64,000 nt of DNA from Pseudarthrobacter equi (lineage in GTDB: Bacteria > Actinomycetota > Actinomycetes > Actinomycetales > Micrococcaceae), in contig NZ_LT629779.1 of NCBI RefSeq assembly GCF_900105535.1, positions 248,001 to 312,000 on the forward strand, given 5' to 3'. Positions 42,701-51,394 of this stretch are shown here, piece by piece (within the stretch, counting starts at the first letter, position 1; every line of letters begins with the position of its first letter). The notes under the pieces are model-generated. The model searched no databases. It saw only the letters and a list, made by a program, of their open reading frames with translations, and was not told the origin of the DNA. A program made the position numbers and the translations under genes.

Positions 42701-43526
42701 CTGAACCCCGTTCCTCGTAGGAAAGTGTGTCGGGCACCATCAGGGATGGATGGTCGTCGTCGGGCAAAAAGGCGAGCTGCGGCCCAAGTGGTGCTTCCCT
42801 GTGGACAGCCGACGCCGGCCTGTGTCCGCCTGGGCGGGATTGGCTCCGCCGCGCCTGCCGTGGGGATTCCGTCGCCCCGGAGGCCCTGGACGCCCGCGAG
42901 TTCTCCGCCAACCGTGCAATGGAGACTGCTCCAAACATGAGGATGACGCCACCAATGAGCACTACAACAAGCGAACGAAGACGGCTGGAAAACTGCTCTG
43001 TGGCCTTGCTGGGCGGATCGATTTGGAGAGCTGTGAAGAGGTAGCGGTCGTCGGCTCCGTTCACCCTTTGCGCATCCCGGAGCTGGGTAATAAGTCGTTT
43101 GCCCAATGTCTCCGCCGTGGTGATGGCGCGTTCTGGACTCGAACCGGTCGCTTCCATGCGGATCAGCTGGCCGGCTCCCGTGGTGGCCGGCAGGGTCACT
43201 GTGTAGTCGGGGGTCTCGCCATCTTCCTTGAGGGAGTCAATGACATCGGTGGAGCTCATTTTCGTCGCCATAACCTGCGTTATCAACGAACTGTCAGCAG
43301 AACGCAGATACGGGTTGTCCGAGTTCAAGGCAGCCAGTGCGGGATCGCTTCGCATTTCTTCCGTGCTGGGGAGCCGGGGTGTGACCAGTACGTAGACCGT
43401 CGACGCCATGTAACTCCGGGGCGCGAAGAAAAAAACGTAGCCCCCTGCAATCAGGGTAAGGACCAAAACCGTAAACATGGCCAGCTTGTGCCGCCACAAA
43501 ACTTTGAGGACCGAGACGGGGGTCAT
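42681..43526 (-). CDS. Wzz/capsule chain-length protein (no kinase domain)
   Basis: A 281-residue polysaccharide co-polymerase-like protein. It has two membrane helices (about residues 15-35 and 185-207) with an extracytoplasmic region between, as in Wzz and KpsE/CapA. VLKVLWRHKLAMFTVLVLTLIAGGYVFFFAPRSYMASTVYVLVTP is the typical first-helix region. The C-terminal 70 residues are cytoplasmic, rich in Arg/Ser/Pro and lack a tyrosine-kinase Walker motif. It likely sets chain length with the polymerase encoded just upstream. ATGA overlap with the polymerase gene. Confidence 0.82.
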   Translation of the reverse strand: MTPVSVLKVLWRHKLAMFTVLVLTLIAGGYVFFFAPRSYMASTVYVLVTPRLPSTEEMRSDPALAALNSDNPYLRSADSSLITQVMATKMSSTDVIDSLKEDGETPDYTVTLPATTGAGQLIRMEATGSSPERAITTAETLGKRLITQLRDAQRVNGADDRYLFTALQIDPPSKATEQFSSRLRSLVVVLIGGVILMFGAVSIARLAENSRASRASGATESPRQARRSQSRPGGHRPASAVHREAPLGPQLAFLPDDDHPSLMVPDTLSYEERGSGVPAQR

Positions 43527-44944
43527 GGTTGCCTTTCTGATTCTGCAGGGTGGGCACCCTGCCGGTTGGTGGTCGGCCTGGACGTCCGCCGTTCGTCAGC
43601 CACGAGCAGCCAAACGGTCCCGGATAGCCCGACACAAAACGGATAGATAAGGGCCACCACGGGGAAACCCAGGAAGTCGAAGGCCGCTGAGGCGGGGGCG
43701 GCGACCAGGCAGGAGGCTGCTACCGCACCGGCAAGGGTTTTCAGGCGCTCCGCTTTCGCCTTGAACGCCGCCGTCCAAGCAGCAATCCCGGGAACGACCA
43801 TGTAGGCAAGCAGCGCCAGGAATCCCGGTACGCCCATTTCAACGATGGTCTTGAGGTACTGGTTATCCAGGACCTCAATAGCGTTGCGGGTGAGATACGC
43901 CCCCGGCCCTATCCCAAGCCAAGGCCTGGCCGACATCATGGCCTCCACCCTGGGATAGTCCTCAAGCCTGGCCGTGATGGAAGTATCCGCCGTCCCTGCC
44001 GTGACAGTCCCGAACAACGTCGCCACGAATCCGGGCACCGCCAGAAACAGGAGGACTGCCGCACCCAGGAAACCAAGGACTGTCCATTGTCTGGATCGGG
44101 ACGGAAGAAACGGCAGGAACACGAAAGCCACCGTCAATACGCCCAGAACCGCAGAGCGGGAAATTGTTGCAGCTATGGCGAACACGATGAGTCCCGTGCC
44201 CGCCCAGTGCATCCACTTACGCCCTGTGTGATCGTAAAGCGCCCGCCACAGTGCGAGGGGAAGGAGCATCGAGGCGATGACGCCCAGTTCAATGGGGTGG
44301 AAAGTACTGCCCGCAACCCGCAGGAAACTTCCCCGTTCCTGGAAGGGCTGGTTTCCGCCGTTGTCCTTAAACCCTGGCATCAGCCCTTGAAACCAAGCCA
44401 TCGGGTCCGCATGGGCAACAAATTGGTAGGCGGCCACCAGGCTGCAGAAGACAGCGCCGAACAAAAGGGCCCTCACCAGCTGCATGGCAGCGTCGACAGT
44501 CCTCGTTGTCTCGGTCGTCATCAGGACGATCCCGGACGAAGCAACCATGAGCAGCATCCAGCGGTCCGCACTTGCACGGGTGGCATCGGTCGATCCGCCG
44601 CTTATTCCCACGTACATCGCGGCATAAGAGGCGCACGAAACCACGAACAGCGCCGCCAGGACGGCCCGGCCAGGATGTTCGCGGTCGATCGTTTGGTGCA
44701 ACCCAAACATGACCGACGTGGTCCACAACGCGAACACCAACAATGCCAGGACATGCGCTACGTAGCCGGCTGCTCCGAGCGGTTCCAGAACCATGTTGGA
44801 TGGAAATATGAAGCACGCCGCGGCCGTTGCACGCAGCAGAAGGGGAGTTCCCTGATTTCCGTAGCCGAACTGGGTGGGGGCATCAATCAGGGCTGTCGGC
44901 CGCAGCGCTGGTTCGACCCGCAGATGCTTTCCCACATCCCCCAC
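43523..44944 (-). CDS. O-antigen/exopolysaccharide polymerase (Wzy/WaaL-like)
   Basis: Hydrophobic protein of 473 residues with about twelve helices, joining repeat units on the outer face of the membrane. The motif PWLGIGPGAYLTRNA in the long loop resembles the periplasmic loop of Wzy_C/O-antigen ligase family proteins. FLRVAGSTFHPIELGVIASMLLPL lies in the preceding region. Ligase versus polymerase cannot be separated by sequence; the neighbourhood (flippase, Wzz) favours polymerase. The start is GTG with GGGAAGA upstream. It is the first gene of the reverse operon, divergent from a secreted protein gene. Confidence 0.85.
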   Translation of the reverse strand: MGDVGKHLRVEPALRPTALIDAPTQFGYGNQGTPLLLRATAAACFIFPSNMVLEPLGAAGYVAHVLALLVFALWTTSVMFGLHQTIDREHPGRAVLAALFVVSCASYAAMYVGISGGSTDATRASADRWMLLMVASSGIVLMTTETTRTVDAAMQLVRALLFGAVFCSLVAAYQFVAHADPMAWFQGLMPGFKDNGGNQPFQERGSFLRVAGSTFHPIELGVIASMLLPLALWRALYDHTGRKWMHWAGTGLIVFAIAATISRSAVLGVLTVAFVFLPFLPSRSRQWTVLGFLGAAVLLFLAVPGFVATLFGTVTAGTADTSITARLEDYPRVEAMMSARPWLGIGPGAYLTRNAIEVLDNQYLKTIVEMGVPGFLALLAYMVVPGIAAWTAAFKAKAERLKTLAGAVAASCLVAAPASAAFDFLGFPVVALIYPFCVGLSGTVWLLVADERRTSRPTTNRQGAHPAESERQP

Positions 44945-45088
44945 TCTTCCCGTTCAAACAGGCACAAAGCGCCGTTTACGGCCAATGTCGTGAGTGATAT
45001 CTTAGCCACAATTCAGTCCTTTTAACCCTGCATATTTCCGCAAACTTCGTGCAGGTATAGGCCTGATATTCGCGATCGGGGAAATAGT

Positions 45089-46459
45089 GTGAAAGCCAAA
45101 TTTGAACTCCGCAATGGTTTATACAAAACAATGTGGAGTTCCGCAAAGTCGATGTGGAAAAGCGCAATCATAATGGCGTTTATTCTGGCAGCGTCCTACA
45201 TTTCACCCAGTGCGCGCACTGACGTCCCGGCGTCGGCGCAGGTACTCCTGCCGCCGGGAATCTCACTCCATCCGATCGACGGGGGCACCGCGTATTACGG
45301 CAGGTTTTCTCCATCCCTACCGGATGATCCCGGGTTCTTCCCCGTGGGGGTCTGGTTTGAAAGTGTGCTGAGTGACGTGGATATTGCGACGGACCGTGCC
45401 GCCGGCCTGAACACCTATGTGCAGCTCACCGATGATTCGAACGTGGATTTAGTGAAGTCGAACGGCCTGCACGCTTTTCCGTCCACCACGAAATCGGGAT
45501 CTTCAGGTTTTGTAATCTCCGACGAAGTTGACATGTGGGGTGGTGGCGGGAACAGCAATTGGACCGGCCGGACGCAGGGCGAGGGCATCATTTGCGATCC
45601 CCCCGATTCGGCCTGTGGCTACACGATACAAGAGTCCCTGAAATTACAGTTTCCGCGCCAATCCCTGCTCTACGCCAATTACGGCAAGGGCGTGACATTT
45701 CATCTCAAGGATTCCGAAGCAGCACAATTTGTCAACCAATACCAGGATGTGGTGTCCGCGGACAATTATTGGTTCACGGACCCCTATATCTGCAGTCCGG
45801 TGGAAGGCGGTGCTGTCTTCGCTCCAGGCCGCGACCTCAGCGACGAAGAGTGCCGCACCGCAGCCCATTACGGCTGGACCGTTGACCGGGTACGCTCACT
45901 TGTCCAACCCGCCGGTTCAAAGCCCGTCTGGGCCTTCGTCGAAGTTGGCCAGCCGTTCTCCGATCCTGCTTCGCCCCCCATAAGCCCGGCGCAAGTGCGC
46001 GCTGCAGTGTGGAGCAGCCTCATTCACGGCGCACGGGGCATCGTGTACTTCAATCACAATTTCGGCGGCACGTGCCTGTCGCAGCACGTCCTTCGCGATG
46101 AGTGCGGCGGTGACGTGCGTCCTGCCGTAACAGCAGTGAACCACCTCATCACCAGCTTGGCTCCAGCGCTGAATGCGCCTTCCATAACAGGCCTTATCAC
46201 CAGCGGCACGCCGGGCGTGGATATGTTGGTTAAGGCCAGCGGCGGACACCTCTATCTGATGGCAGCTTCCACCCGCAACGAGCGGAGGGACGTTGCTTTT
46301 TCCCTTGCCTGCGGTTCGCCGGAGCAGGTCACTGTCCTGGATGAGGGCAGGACCATTTCCATGTCGGGCAAGACTTTTACGGATACCTTCGACGACGCGA
46401 ACGCTGTTCACGTTTACCGGTTCGACGGTGGGAGCTCCTGCAACCTCGGTATCAACTGA
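45089..46459 (+). CDS. Secreted glycosidase-like protein of unknown specificity
   Basis: Not firmly assigned. The 456-residue product has a basic N-terminus and one hydrophobic segment (residues 23-42) that acts as a signal peptide or anchor. The mature part resembles a TIM-barrel glycoside hydrolase: FPVGVWFESVLSDVDIATDRAAGLNTYVQL is a common opening for such folds, and AAVWSSLIHGARGIVYFNHNF is typical of the later strands. Acidic candidates are in SDEVDMW and AFVEVGQPF. The codon use is noticeably less GC-rich than in the neighbours, especially in the first 400 bases, suggesting transfer. It may trim or modify the polysaccharide. Confidence 0.6.
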   Translation: MKAKFELRNGLYKTMWSSAKSMWKSAIIMAFILAASYISPSARTDVPASAQVLLPPGISLHPIDGGTAYYGRFSPSLPDDPGFFPVGVWFESVLSDVDIATDRAAGLNTYVQLTDDSNVDLVKSNGLHAFPSTTKSGSSGFVISDEVDMWGGGGNSNWTGRTQGEGIICDPPDSACGYTIQESLKLQFPRQSLLYANYGKGVTFHLKDSEAAQFVNQYQDVVSADNYWFTDPYICSPVEGGAVFAPGRDLSDEECRTAAHYGWTVDRVRSLVQPAGSKPVWAFVEVGQPFSDPASPPISPAQVRAAVWSSLIHGARGIVYFNHNFGGTCLSQHVLRDECGGDVRPAVTAVNHLITSLAPALNAPSITGLITSGTPGVDMLVKASGGHLYLMAASTRNERRDVAFSLACGSPEQVTVLDEGRTISMSGKTFTDTFDDANAVHVYRFDGGSSCNLGIN

Positions 46460-46554
46460 TGCCCTGCCCCTGGGATACGGTGTCCAACCGTGCGCCGTTG
46501 CCGTGACTGGCGCCCCTTGGCAGGCATGATCCTTCCGGCTTAGCGGGAGACATG

Positions 46555-46597
46555 CCACGGGCCCGCGACGCCTGCTCGGCTCGTCGCGGGCCCGTGG
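46555..46597. terminator. Perfect 16-bp hairpin between two convergent genes
   Basis: CCACGGGCCCGCGACG at 46555-46570 pairs with 46582-46597 around an 11-base loop. It lies in the 150-base gap between the glycosidase-like gene and the large surface-protein gene, both ending towards it, so it can end both transcripts. Confidence 0.85.
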
Positions 46598-46609
46598 TGG
46601 ACAGTATTG

Positions 46610-49600
46610 CTAGGGCGTTGCTACTTCCACGTCCACCCAGTAGTTCGTGGAGTTCCATGTATTCGTCGGAAAACCACCTCCCCCGTAGAGGTAGACGCCG
46701 TTCCCGCCGCTGGTGCCTTCAGCGAGTCCGTGCAGGATTCCCCTGTCAGCAGACTTTCCGGCAAAGAATGCACCGTCCGCCGAGTAGAAACCGTTGGGGG
46801 CCACATAGGAAACCACATAGACGGTATTGGCGGTAATGGGAATTGGCGTTGCAAAGGTGGCCCGCTGCCAGCCGGTGGCGCCTTCGTTGGTAAAGGTTAC
46901 AGAGCCAAGAAGCTGCCCGCCGGAAGTCCATAACTTGCCGATATGCGTTCCGGTGTTCTGCGGCCCCTTGTAGAACCTGACGGCTGTGACATTGGCATTC
47001 GTATCCGCCCTGAATTTCATGCCAAGTTCTACTGCGGAGTTGTCCTGGACGGTAACAGTGGACGGAACCGCTGCGGAATCGAAAACAGTGCACGGGCAGC
47101 CTGCCGTTGGCTCCTGGACCGTTGTAAACGACCAGCTGAACGGCGCCGCCATGGCCTGTCCGTTACTTCCCTTCGCCCCGGAGACTGTGGCGGTAAAGGT
47201 GGTGTTGTAGCCCAACGATGCCGTCGGAGTGAAGACGGACGTGTTCGTGAGGCTGTCATATGTGAGCGTGCCGGGGACGCCCGCGTTGGACGCATCCCTG
47301 ACATTGAAAGTCACGGTACTTGGATCCACCGCGCGATCGTATGTTGCCTTGACCGGACTGGCAGTGGCGACGTTCGTTGCCCCTGCTGCCGGCGACGTGG
47401 AAGATACCGTGGGCACTGTGGCGGAGGACGACCCATTGAGCACCACGTCAACCCAGTAGTTCGCGTTGTTATAGCTGCTCGATGGAAATCCAGAGGTGCC
47501 ATACCGGTAGACGCCGTTCAACCCATCCACTCCGCTGGCGAGTCCATGGAGCGGGTAATTGTCCACGGTGCTGTTAAAGAACTGGCCGTCCGCCGAGTAA
47601 TGCCCGTTAGGCGCGAAGTACGAAACTATGTACGTCGTGTTGGCTTGGATGGCTACAGGGGTGCTGAAGTTGGCCTGCTGCCAGCCGGAACCGGACTCTC
47701 CTGTGAACGTAACGCTCCCCAGCAACTGGCCACCACCTGTCCACAGATTTCCGGTGTGGGTACCGGTGTTGCTTGAGCTCTTGTAGAAACGGACCCCCGT
47801 GATGTTGCCGGCGATATCGGAGCGGAACTTCATCCCAAGCTCAACCGCTGAGCCGTCAGGTTGATCGATGGTCCCAGGCAGGGTACCGGCCGCAAACACA
47901 GAACACGGGCAGGCCGCAGTGGGTTGAGCGGCTGTGGTGAATGTCCACGAATAAGGTGCAGCCATCGCCGTCCCAGCAGAGTTGGTGGCACCGCTGACCG
48001 TGGCAGTGTACGTGGTGCTGAAGGCCAGTGCACTGCCTGGTGTGAAGGTTGCGGTGGTTCCGCTGTACGACACGCTTCCCGCCACCACCGTGGCACCTGT
48101 TTGGAGTTTGAAGGTGATGCTGCTTGCGGTGACGGACTGATTGAAAGTGGCCGCTGGAGCCGTGTTGACACCCACACCCGTCGCCTTATCTGTCGGAGCC
48201 GTGGACAACACGGCCGGTGGTGCCGCTGCCGCTGCGGTCGTGAACGTCCAGGTGTACGGCGCGGCCATGGCCTGTCCCGTGGAGCTGACGGCTCCGCTGA
48301 CCGTGGCGGTGTACGCCGTGTTGAAGGCCAGTGCGCTGCCCGGTGCGAATGTGGCCGTGTTGTTCGCGGAGTTATAGCTGGTGCTTCCCGCCACCGGCGC
48401 GTTGGAGGGACCGGTCAGGGTAAAGGCAACCGATGAGGGGACCACAGCCTGGTTGAAGGCGGCGGATGGTGTGGCAGACACCGCCACACCAGTGGCCTGG
48501 TTGGCCGGCGTCGAACTGCTCACTGCCGGCGCAGGCGGTGGGGCCGTCGTCGTGAATGTCCAAGTGTAGGGACCAGTCATCGTTTGGCCCGCGGCATTGG
48601 TGGCTCCGCTTACTGTCGCAGTGTAGGTGGTGTTGTAAGCCAGGGACGACGACGGGGTGAACGTCGTTGTTCCCGAACTGTAGGTAGTGGTTCCGGGAAC
48701 CAGTGAAGCGTCGGGCTTCTTCAGCGTAAACACAATGCTGCCCGCCGTTACCCCTTGGCTGAAGGTCGCGGAAGGAGCAGTGCTGACCGGTACGCCCGTT
48801 GCGGCGTTCGCCGGGGATGTTGAGGTGACCGAAGGTGGCGTTGAAGTGGCAGGCATGAACCGCACATCAACCCAGTAGTTTTCGGCGTTATATGAAGAAC
48901 GCGGGAAGGCACTTGCTGCGCCATACGTGTAAACCCCGTTTCCCGAGCTGGAGGTGTTCCGAAGGCCATGCAGCACACCGCTGTCCAGGGAAGAGCGGCC
49001 AGCCGGCATGGGAGAGGGATTCGGGTACATGAACCCTGCCGCTTGGGCATAGTGGCCTTGCGGGGCGAAATAGGAAACCACATACGTCGTATTGGGCGAG
49101 ACAGCCACAGGGCTTGCGAAATTTACCGTTTGCCAGCCGGTCGCCGTCTCACCGGCAAAAGTAGCCGTGGCGAGCCTGGTTCCGTCTGACGCCCACAGAT
49201 TGCCCACATGGGTACCTTTGTTAAGGCCCGACTTATAGAACGACACACCGTTGATCGTTCCCGGCACGTCAACCGTGAACTTCATGCCGACTTCAACGCT
49301 GCCACCGTCACCGGAGTCCGGCACGGCGGGCACCACGCTCGACCCGAAAACGGAACAGGGGCATGAAACGTTGACGGTGGCGCCGGAACCTGGCACTTCG
49401 GTATTGCCGGAGTCATCCGTGGCCCGAACCTTTATGGAAACCGACGGGCTGCCGTGAACTGTCCAGCTGTAGGTCCAGTTGGTGGTCCCGCTGGCCACGC
49501 GCCAGGTGGTCCCGCCGTCCGTGGAAACCTCAACGCCGGCCACCACCCCGCCTGCATCAGATGCTGTCCCGGAGACCACCAGGTTTGAACCATCAGCAAG

Positions 49601-51301
49601 CGTCTGGCCATTCAATCCCGCCGTGATCACAGAGACGGGTGCGGTTGTATCCGTCGATTTCGTTGCCCCCACCAGGCCCGTGAGGAGTGTCGAGGGTTGG
49701 ACTCCCATATCTGCGAAGAGGTTCACCGTGGCCTGCTGCATGTTCTTGTCCGGCGAGCTGGTGGGGATCGTGAAGTTGTCCAAGCCGTAGGCCCATTGGA
49801 CCGTTCCTGCCCCGAAGACGAGGGCACCGCTGGGGGCCCGGTACATCATCAGGTTGTGTGTCTGGCTCGATGGGGCGGTGGTGCTGCCGTAGTCCGTGAA
49901 GGCTTCCGGCACAGAAACTGTGGTGGATGAGAGCTTGAAGGCGCCGGCGGGCCTGAAGCCGTTGTCAGCATCAATGTCCCACTCGTATCCCAGCGTGTCG
50001 AGGCCGCTTCCGAGGGTGAGGGACTGGGTACCGGTCAGCCTTGCTGCAGCGGTATTCCGCCACAGTCGAAGCGCCGCATATTGGGCCGGAACCTTGATAT
50101 CCGCTGATCCGGAATTCACCAGGAAGAATTGGCCCGTCAGCGAGTTCTCCGGATTCCCACCGCCGGAAGCCGTCCCAAAACGCGGATCCCGCCAGGTTCC
50201 GGTCCATTCCACCGGGTCCACAGGAGTGTTGTAGTGAGTGTCCTTGTAGCTGACCAAGGTGCGCCCGGAAGTTTGGGAAGTATCGATGGATGCCTCCCAC
50301 CGGGTCCGCCAGAAAGCCTCATTGCCGCTGAAGAAGGCCAGGCTCACCCCGGCATTTCGCGCTGCCTCAACATTTGAGCGTTGAGTTCCACTCCAGTACT
50401 CGTCATGGCCCGATGAAATGAAGACCTTATGGTTCTTCAGCAGGTTTCCCTTGGTTGCTGTGTCGAGTCCGCTCATGTAGCTGACGTCGTATCCATTTGC
50501 TTCCAGGAACCGGATCATGGGGTATTCGGTATCCATCAGCCAGCTGTGGCCAAGGTCGCCCGTAGACAGGAAAGGCCTGTTGTACGACACCTTGAAGGCG
50601 GATTTGTATGCCAGTGGATTCCCCGTGGGGCAGGCGACGGTACAGCTGTAAAGGCTGTTTCCCCCGTAGGTGTTGTAGGCCTGCCACGTAGTGTCCGATG
50701 TTTGCACGACGATGCCACTGTTGCCTGCGTCGTTGCGCACCACGAACGGAACCATGCTGTCCCCGCCGGTGTCATTTCGTACGAGATGTGCGAAATACAC
50801 GCCCGAGACCGCTGTTGACGGGACGGTCCACGTAGCAGAGACAGCCCAGTTGCCGCAGTCGATCAGTCCGGTACCCTGCTGTGTCAGGCAGGCCGGCTGC
50901 GACTGAGGGAGATTCACTTTGAGTGGAATGTTGGCCGCTATTTTCCGCGCCCCGTCTCCCTTGTAGTAACCGAAGCGGAGAATATCAATGTGGTAGGCGG
51001 AGGCAGGTGTTTTCACCTTGAAACTGATGGCCTCGCCAATATTCACACTCATTGCAGTGCCGAAACCCTGAATGCTCGAATCTCCCGATCCCGTGACTTC
51101 CCAGTCAGAGGACGGGGTCCCGGGCAACGAGTTCTCACAGGCAATGGCATTGGTAATGGGTGGAGTGCACGCGTCCGCGCGGGCGGCAGGCGCCGTAACC
51201 ACCACGGACGCAAACGACAGCGTGGTGGCGATGAGGATCAAAACCAAAGTGCTCGCTGCCGAGCGAAGGGTGCCCGGGGTGAAACTCGATGTCGAAAACA
51301 C
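46610..51301 (-). CDS. Giant secreted protein: dimethylformamidase-like domain, three DUF4082 and four Big_5 domains
   Basis: A 1563-residue exported protein. In order: signal peptide (1-42, cut near AARA-DA); N,N-dimethylformamidase large-subunit-like domain (about 45-535, with FISSGHDEYWS and AFFSGNEAFWRTRWE); Ig-like or chitobiase-like domain (550-645); DUF4082 (648-816); three Big_5 Ig-like repeats (822-1123); DUF4082 (1131-1288); Big_5 (1295-1394); DUF4082 (1402-1560). Each DUF4082 opens with CPC(S/T)VF and has GTH-x-G-(N/K)LW. There is no C-terminal anchor. No dimethylformamidase small subunit is present, so amide cleavage is not claimed; a role on a polysaccharide or peptide is possible. 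GTG start with GGAG upstream. Confidence 0.82.
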   Translation of the reverse strand: MFSTSSFTPGTLRSAASTLVLILIATTLSFASVVVTAPAARADACTPPITNAIACENSLPGTPSSDWEVTGSGDSSIQGFGTAMSVNIGEAISFKVKTPASAYHIDILRFGYYKGDGARKIAANIPLKVNLPQSQPACLTQQGTGLIDCGNWAVSATWTVPSTAVSGVYFAHLVRNDTGGDSMVPFVVRNDAGNSGIVVQTSDTTWQAYNTYGGNSLYSCTVACPTGNPLAYKSAFKVSYNRPFLSTGDLGHSWLMDTEYPMIRFLEANGYDVSYMSGLDTATKGNLLKNHKVFISSGHDEYWSGTQRSNVEAARNAGVSLAFFSGNEAFWRTRWEASIDTSQTSGRTLVSYKDTHYNTPVDPVEWTGTWRDPRFGTASGGGNPENSLTGQFFLVNSGSADIKVPAQYAALRLWRNTAAARLTGTQSLTLGSGLDTLGYEWDIDADNGFRPAGAFKLSSTTVSVPEAFTDYGSTTAPSSQTHNLMMYRAPSGALVFGAGTVQWAYGLDNFTIPTSSPDKNMQQATVNLFADMGVQPSTLLTGLVGATKSTDTTAPVSVITAGLNGQTLADGSNLVVSGTASDAGGVVAGVEVSTDGGTTWRVASGTTNWTYSWTVHGSPSVSIKVRATDDSGNTEVPGSGATVNVSCPCSVFGSSVVPAVPDSGDGGSVEVGMKFTVDVPGTINGVSFYKSGLNKGTHVGNLWASDGTRLATATFAGETATGWQTVNFASPVAVSPNTTYVVSYFAPQGHYAQAAGFMYPNPSPMPAGRSSLDSGVLHGLRNTSSSGNGVYTYGAASAFPRSSYNAENYWVDVRFMPATSTPPSVTSTSPANAATGVPVSTAPSATFSQGVTAGSIVFTLKKPDASLVPGTTTYSSGTTTFTPSSSLAYNTTYTATVSGATNAAGQTMTGPYTWTFTTTAPPPAPAVSSSTPANQATGVAVSATPSAAFNQAVVPSSVAFTLTGPSNAPVAGSTSYNSANNTATFAPGSALAFNTAYTATVSGAVSSTGQAMAAPYTWTFTTAAAAAPPAVLSTAPTDKATGVGVNTAPAATFNQSVTASSITFKLQTGATVVAGSVSYSGTTATFTPGSALAFSTTYTATVSGATNSAGTAMAAPYSWTFTTAAQPTAACPCSVFAAGTLPGTIDQPDGSAVELGMKFRSDIAGNITGVRFYKSSSNTGTHTGNLWTGGGQLLGSVTFTGESGSGWQQANFSTPVAIQANTTYIVSYFAPNGHYSADGQFFNSTVDNYPLHGLASGVDGLNGVYRYGTSGFPSSSYNNANYWVDVVLNGSSSATVPTVSSTSPAAGATNVATASPVKATYDRAVDPSTVTFNVRDASNAGVPGTLTYDSLTNTSVFTPTASLGYNTTFTATVSGAKGSNGQAMAAPFSWSFTTVQEPTAGCPCTVFDSAAVPSTVTVQDNSAVELGMKFRADTNANVTAVRFYKGPQNTGTHIGKLWTSGGQLLGSVTFTNEGATGWQRATFATPIPITANTVYVVSYVAPNGFYSADGAFFAGKSADRGILHGLAEGTSGGNGVYLYGGGGFPTNTWNSTNYWVDVEVATP
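46622..47098 (-). repeat. DUF4082 unit 3 of the giant secreted protein
   Basis: Third and last DUF4082 copy (residues 1402-1560). It shares CPCTVF, GTHIGKLW, ATGWQRATF and YYVSY-type blocks with the other two copies at 48854-49360 and 47438-47911. About 50-60 percent of positions look identical by eye. Confidence 0.85.
47438..47911 (-). repeat. DUF4082 unit 2 of the giant secreted protein
   Basis: Second DUF4082 copy (residues 1131-1288), opening CPCSVF and containing GTHTGNLW and YYIVSYFAPNGHYSADGQFF-like sequence. It is closer in sequence to unit 3 than to unit 1. Confidence 0.85.
47933..48838 (-). repeat. Three tandem Big_5 Ig-like repeats in the giant secreted protein
   Basis: Three consecutive repeats (residues 822-919, 924-1022 and 1029-1123), each near 95-100 residues. 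Shared blocks are (A/T)TGV-x-V, F(S/N)Q-x-V, TYTATVSGA and a closing W(T)FTT. A fourth copy lies at 47120-47419. The similarity suggests recent duplication of the stalk. Confidence 0.9.
48854..49360 (-). repeat. DUF4082 unit 1 of the giant secreted protein
   Basis: First DUF4082 copy (residues 648-816), opening CPCSVF with GTHVGNLW and YVVSYFAPQGHYAQAAGF-like sequence. It is the most diverged of the three copies. Confidence 0.85.
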
Positions 51302-51394
51302 GTTAACTCCATCTTGAGATGCGAATAAGCAAATCTTCGGACCCGGCGTGAAAACACCCTGGCCGCATTGGGGAGGACCGGCAGAGCGGGAACG

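Noticed and set aside
46610..51301. Dimethylformamide degradation gene
   Set aside because: The small subunit and neighbouring C1 genes are missing, and the protein is secreted with repeats, so the family name is kept only as a fold description.
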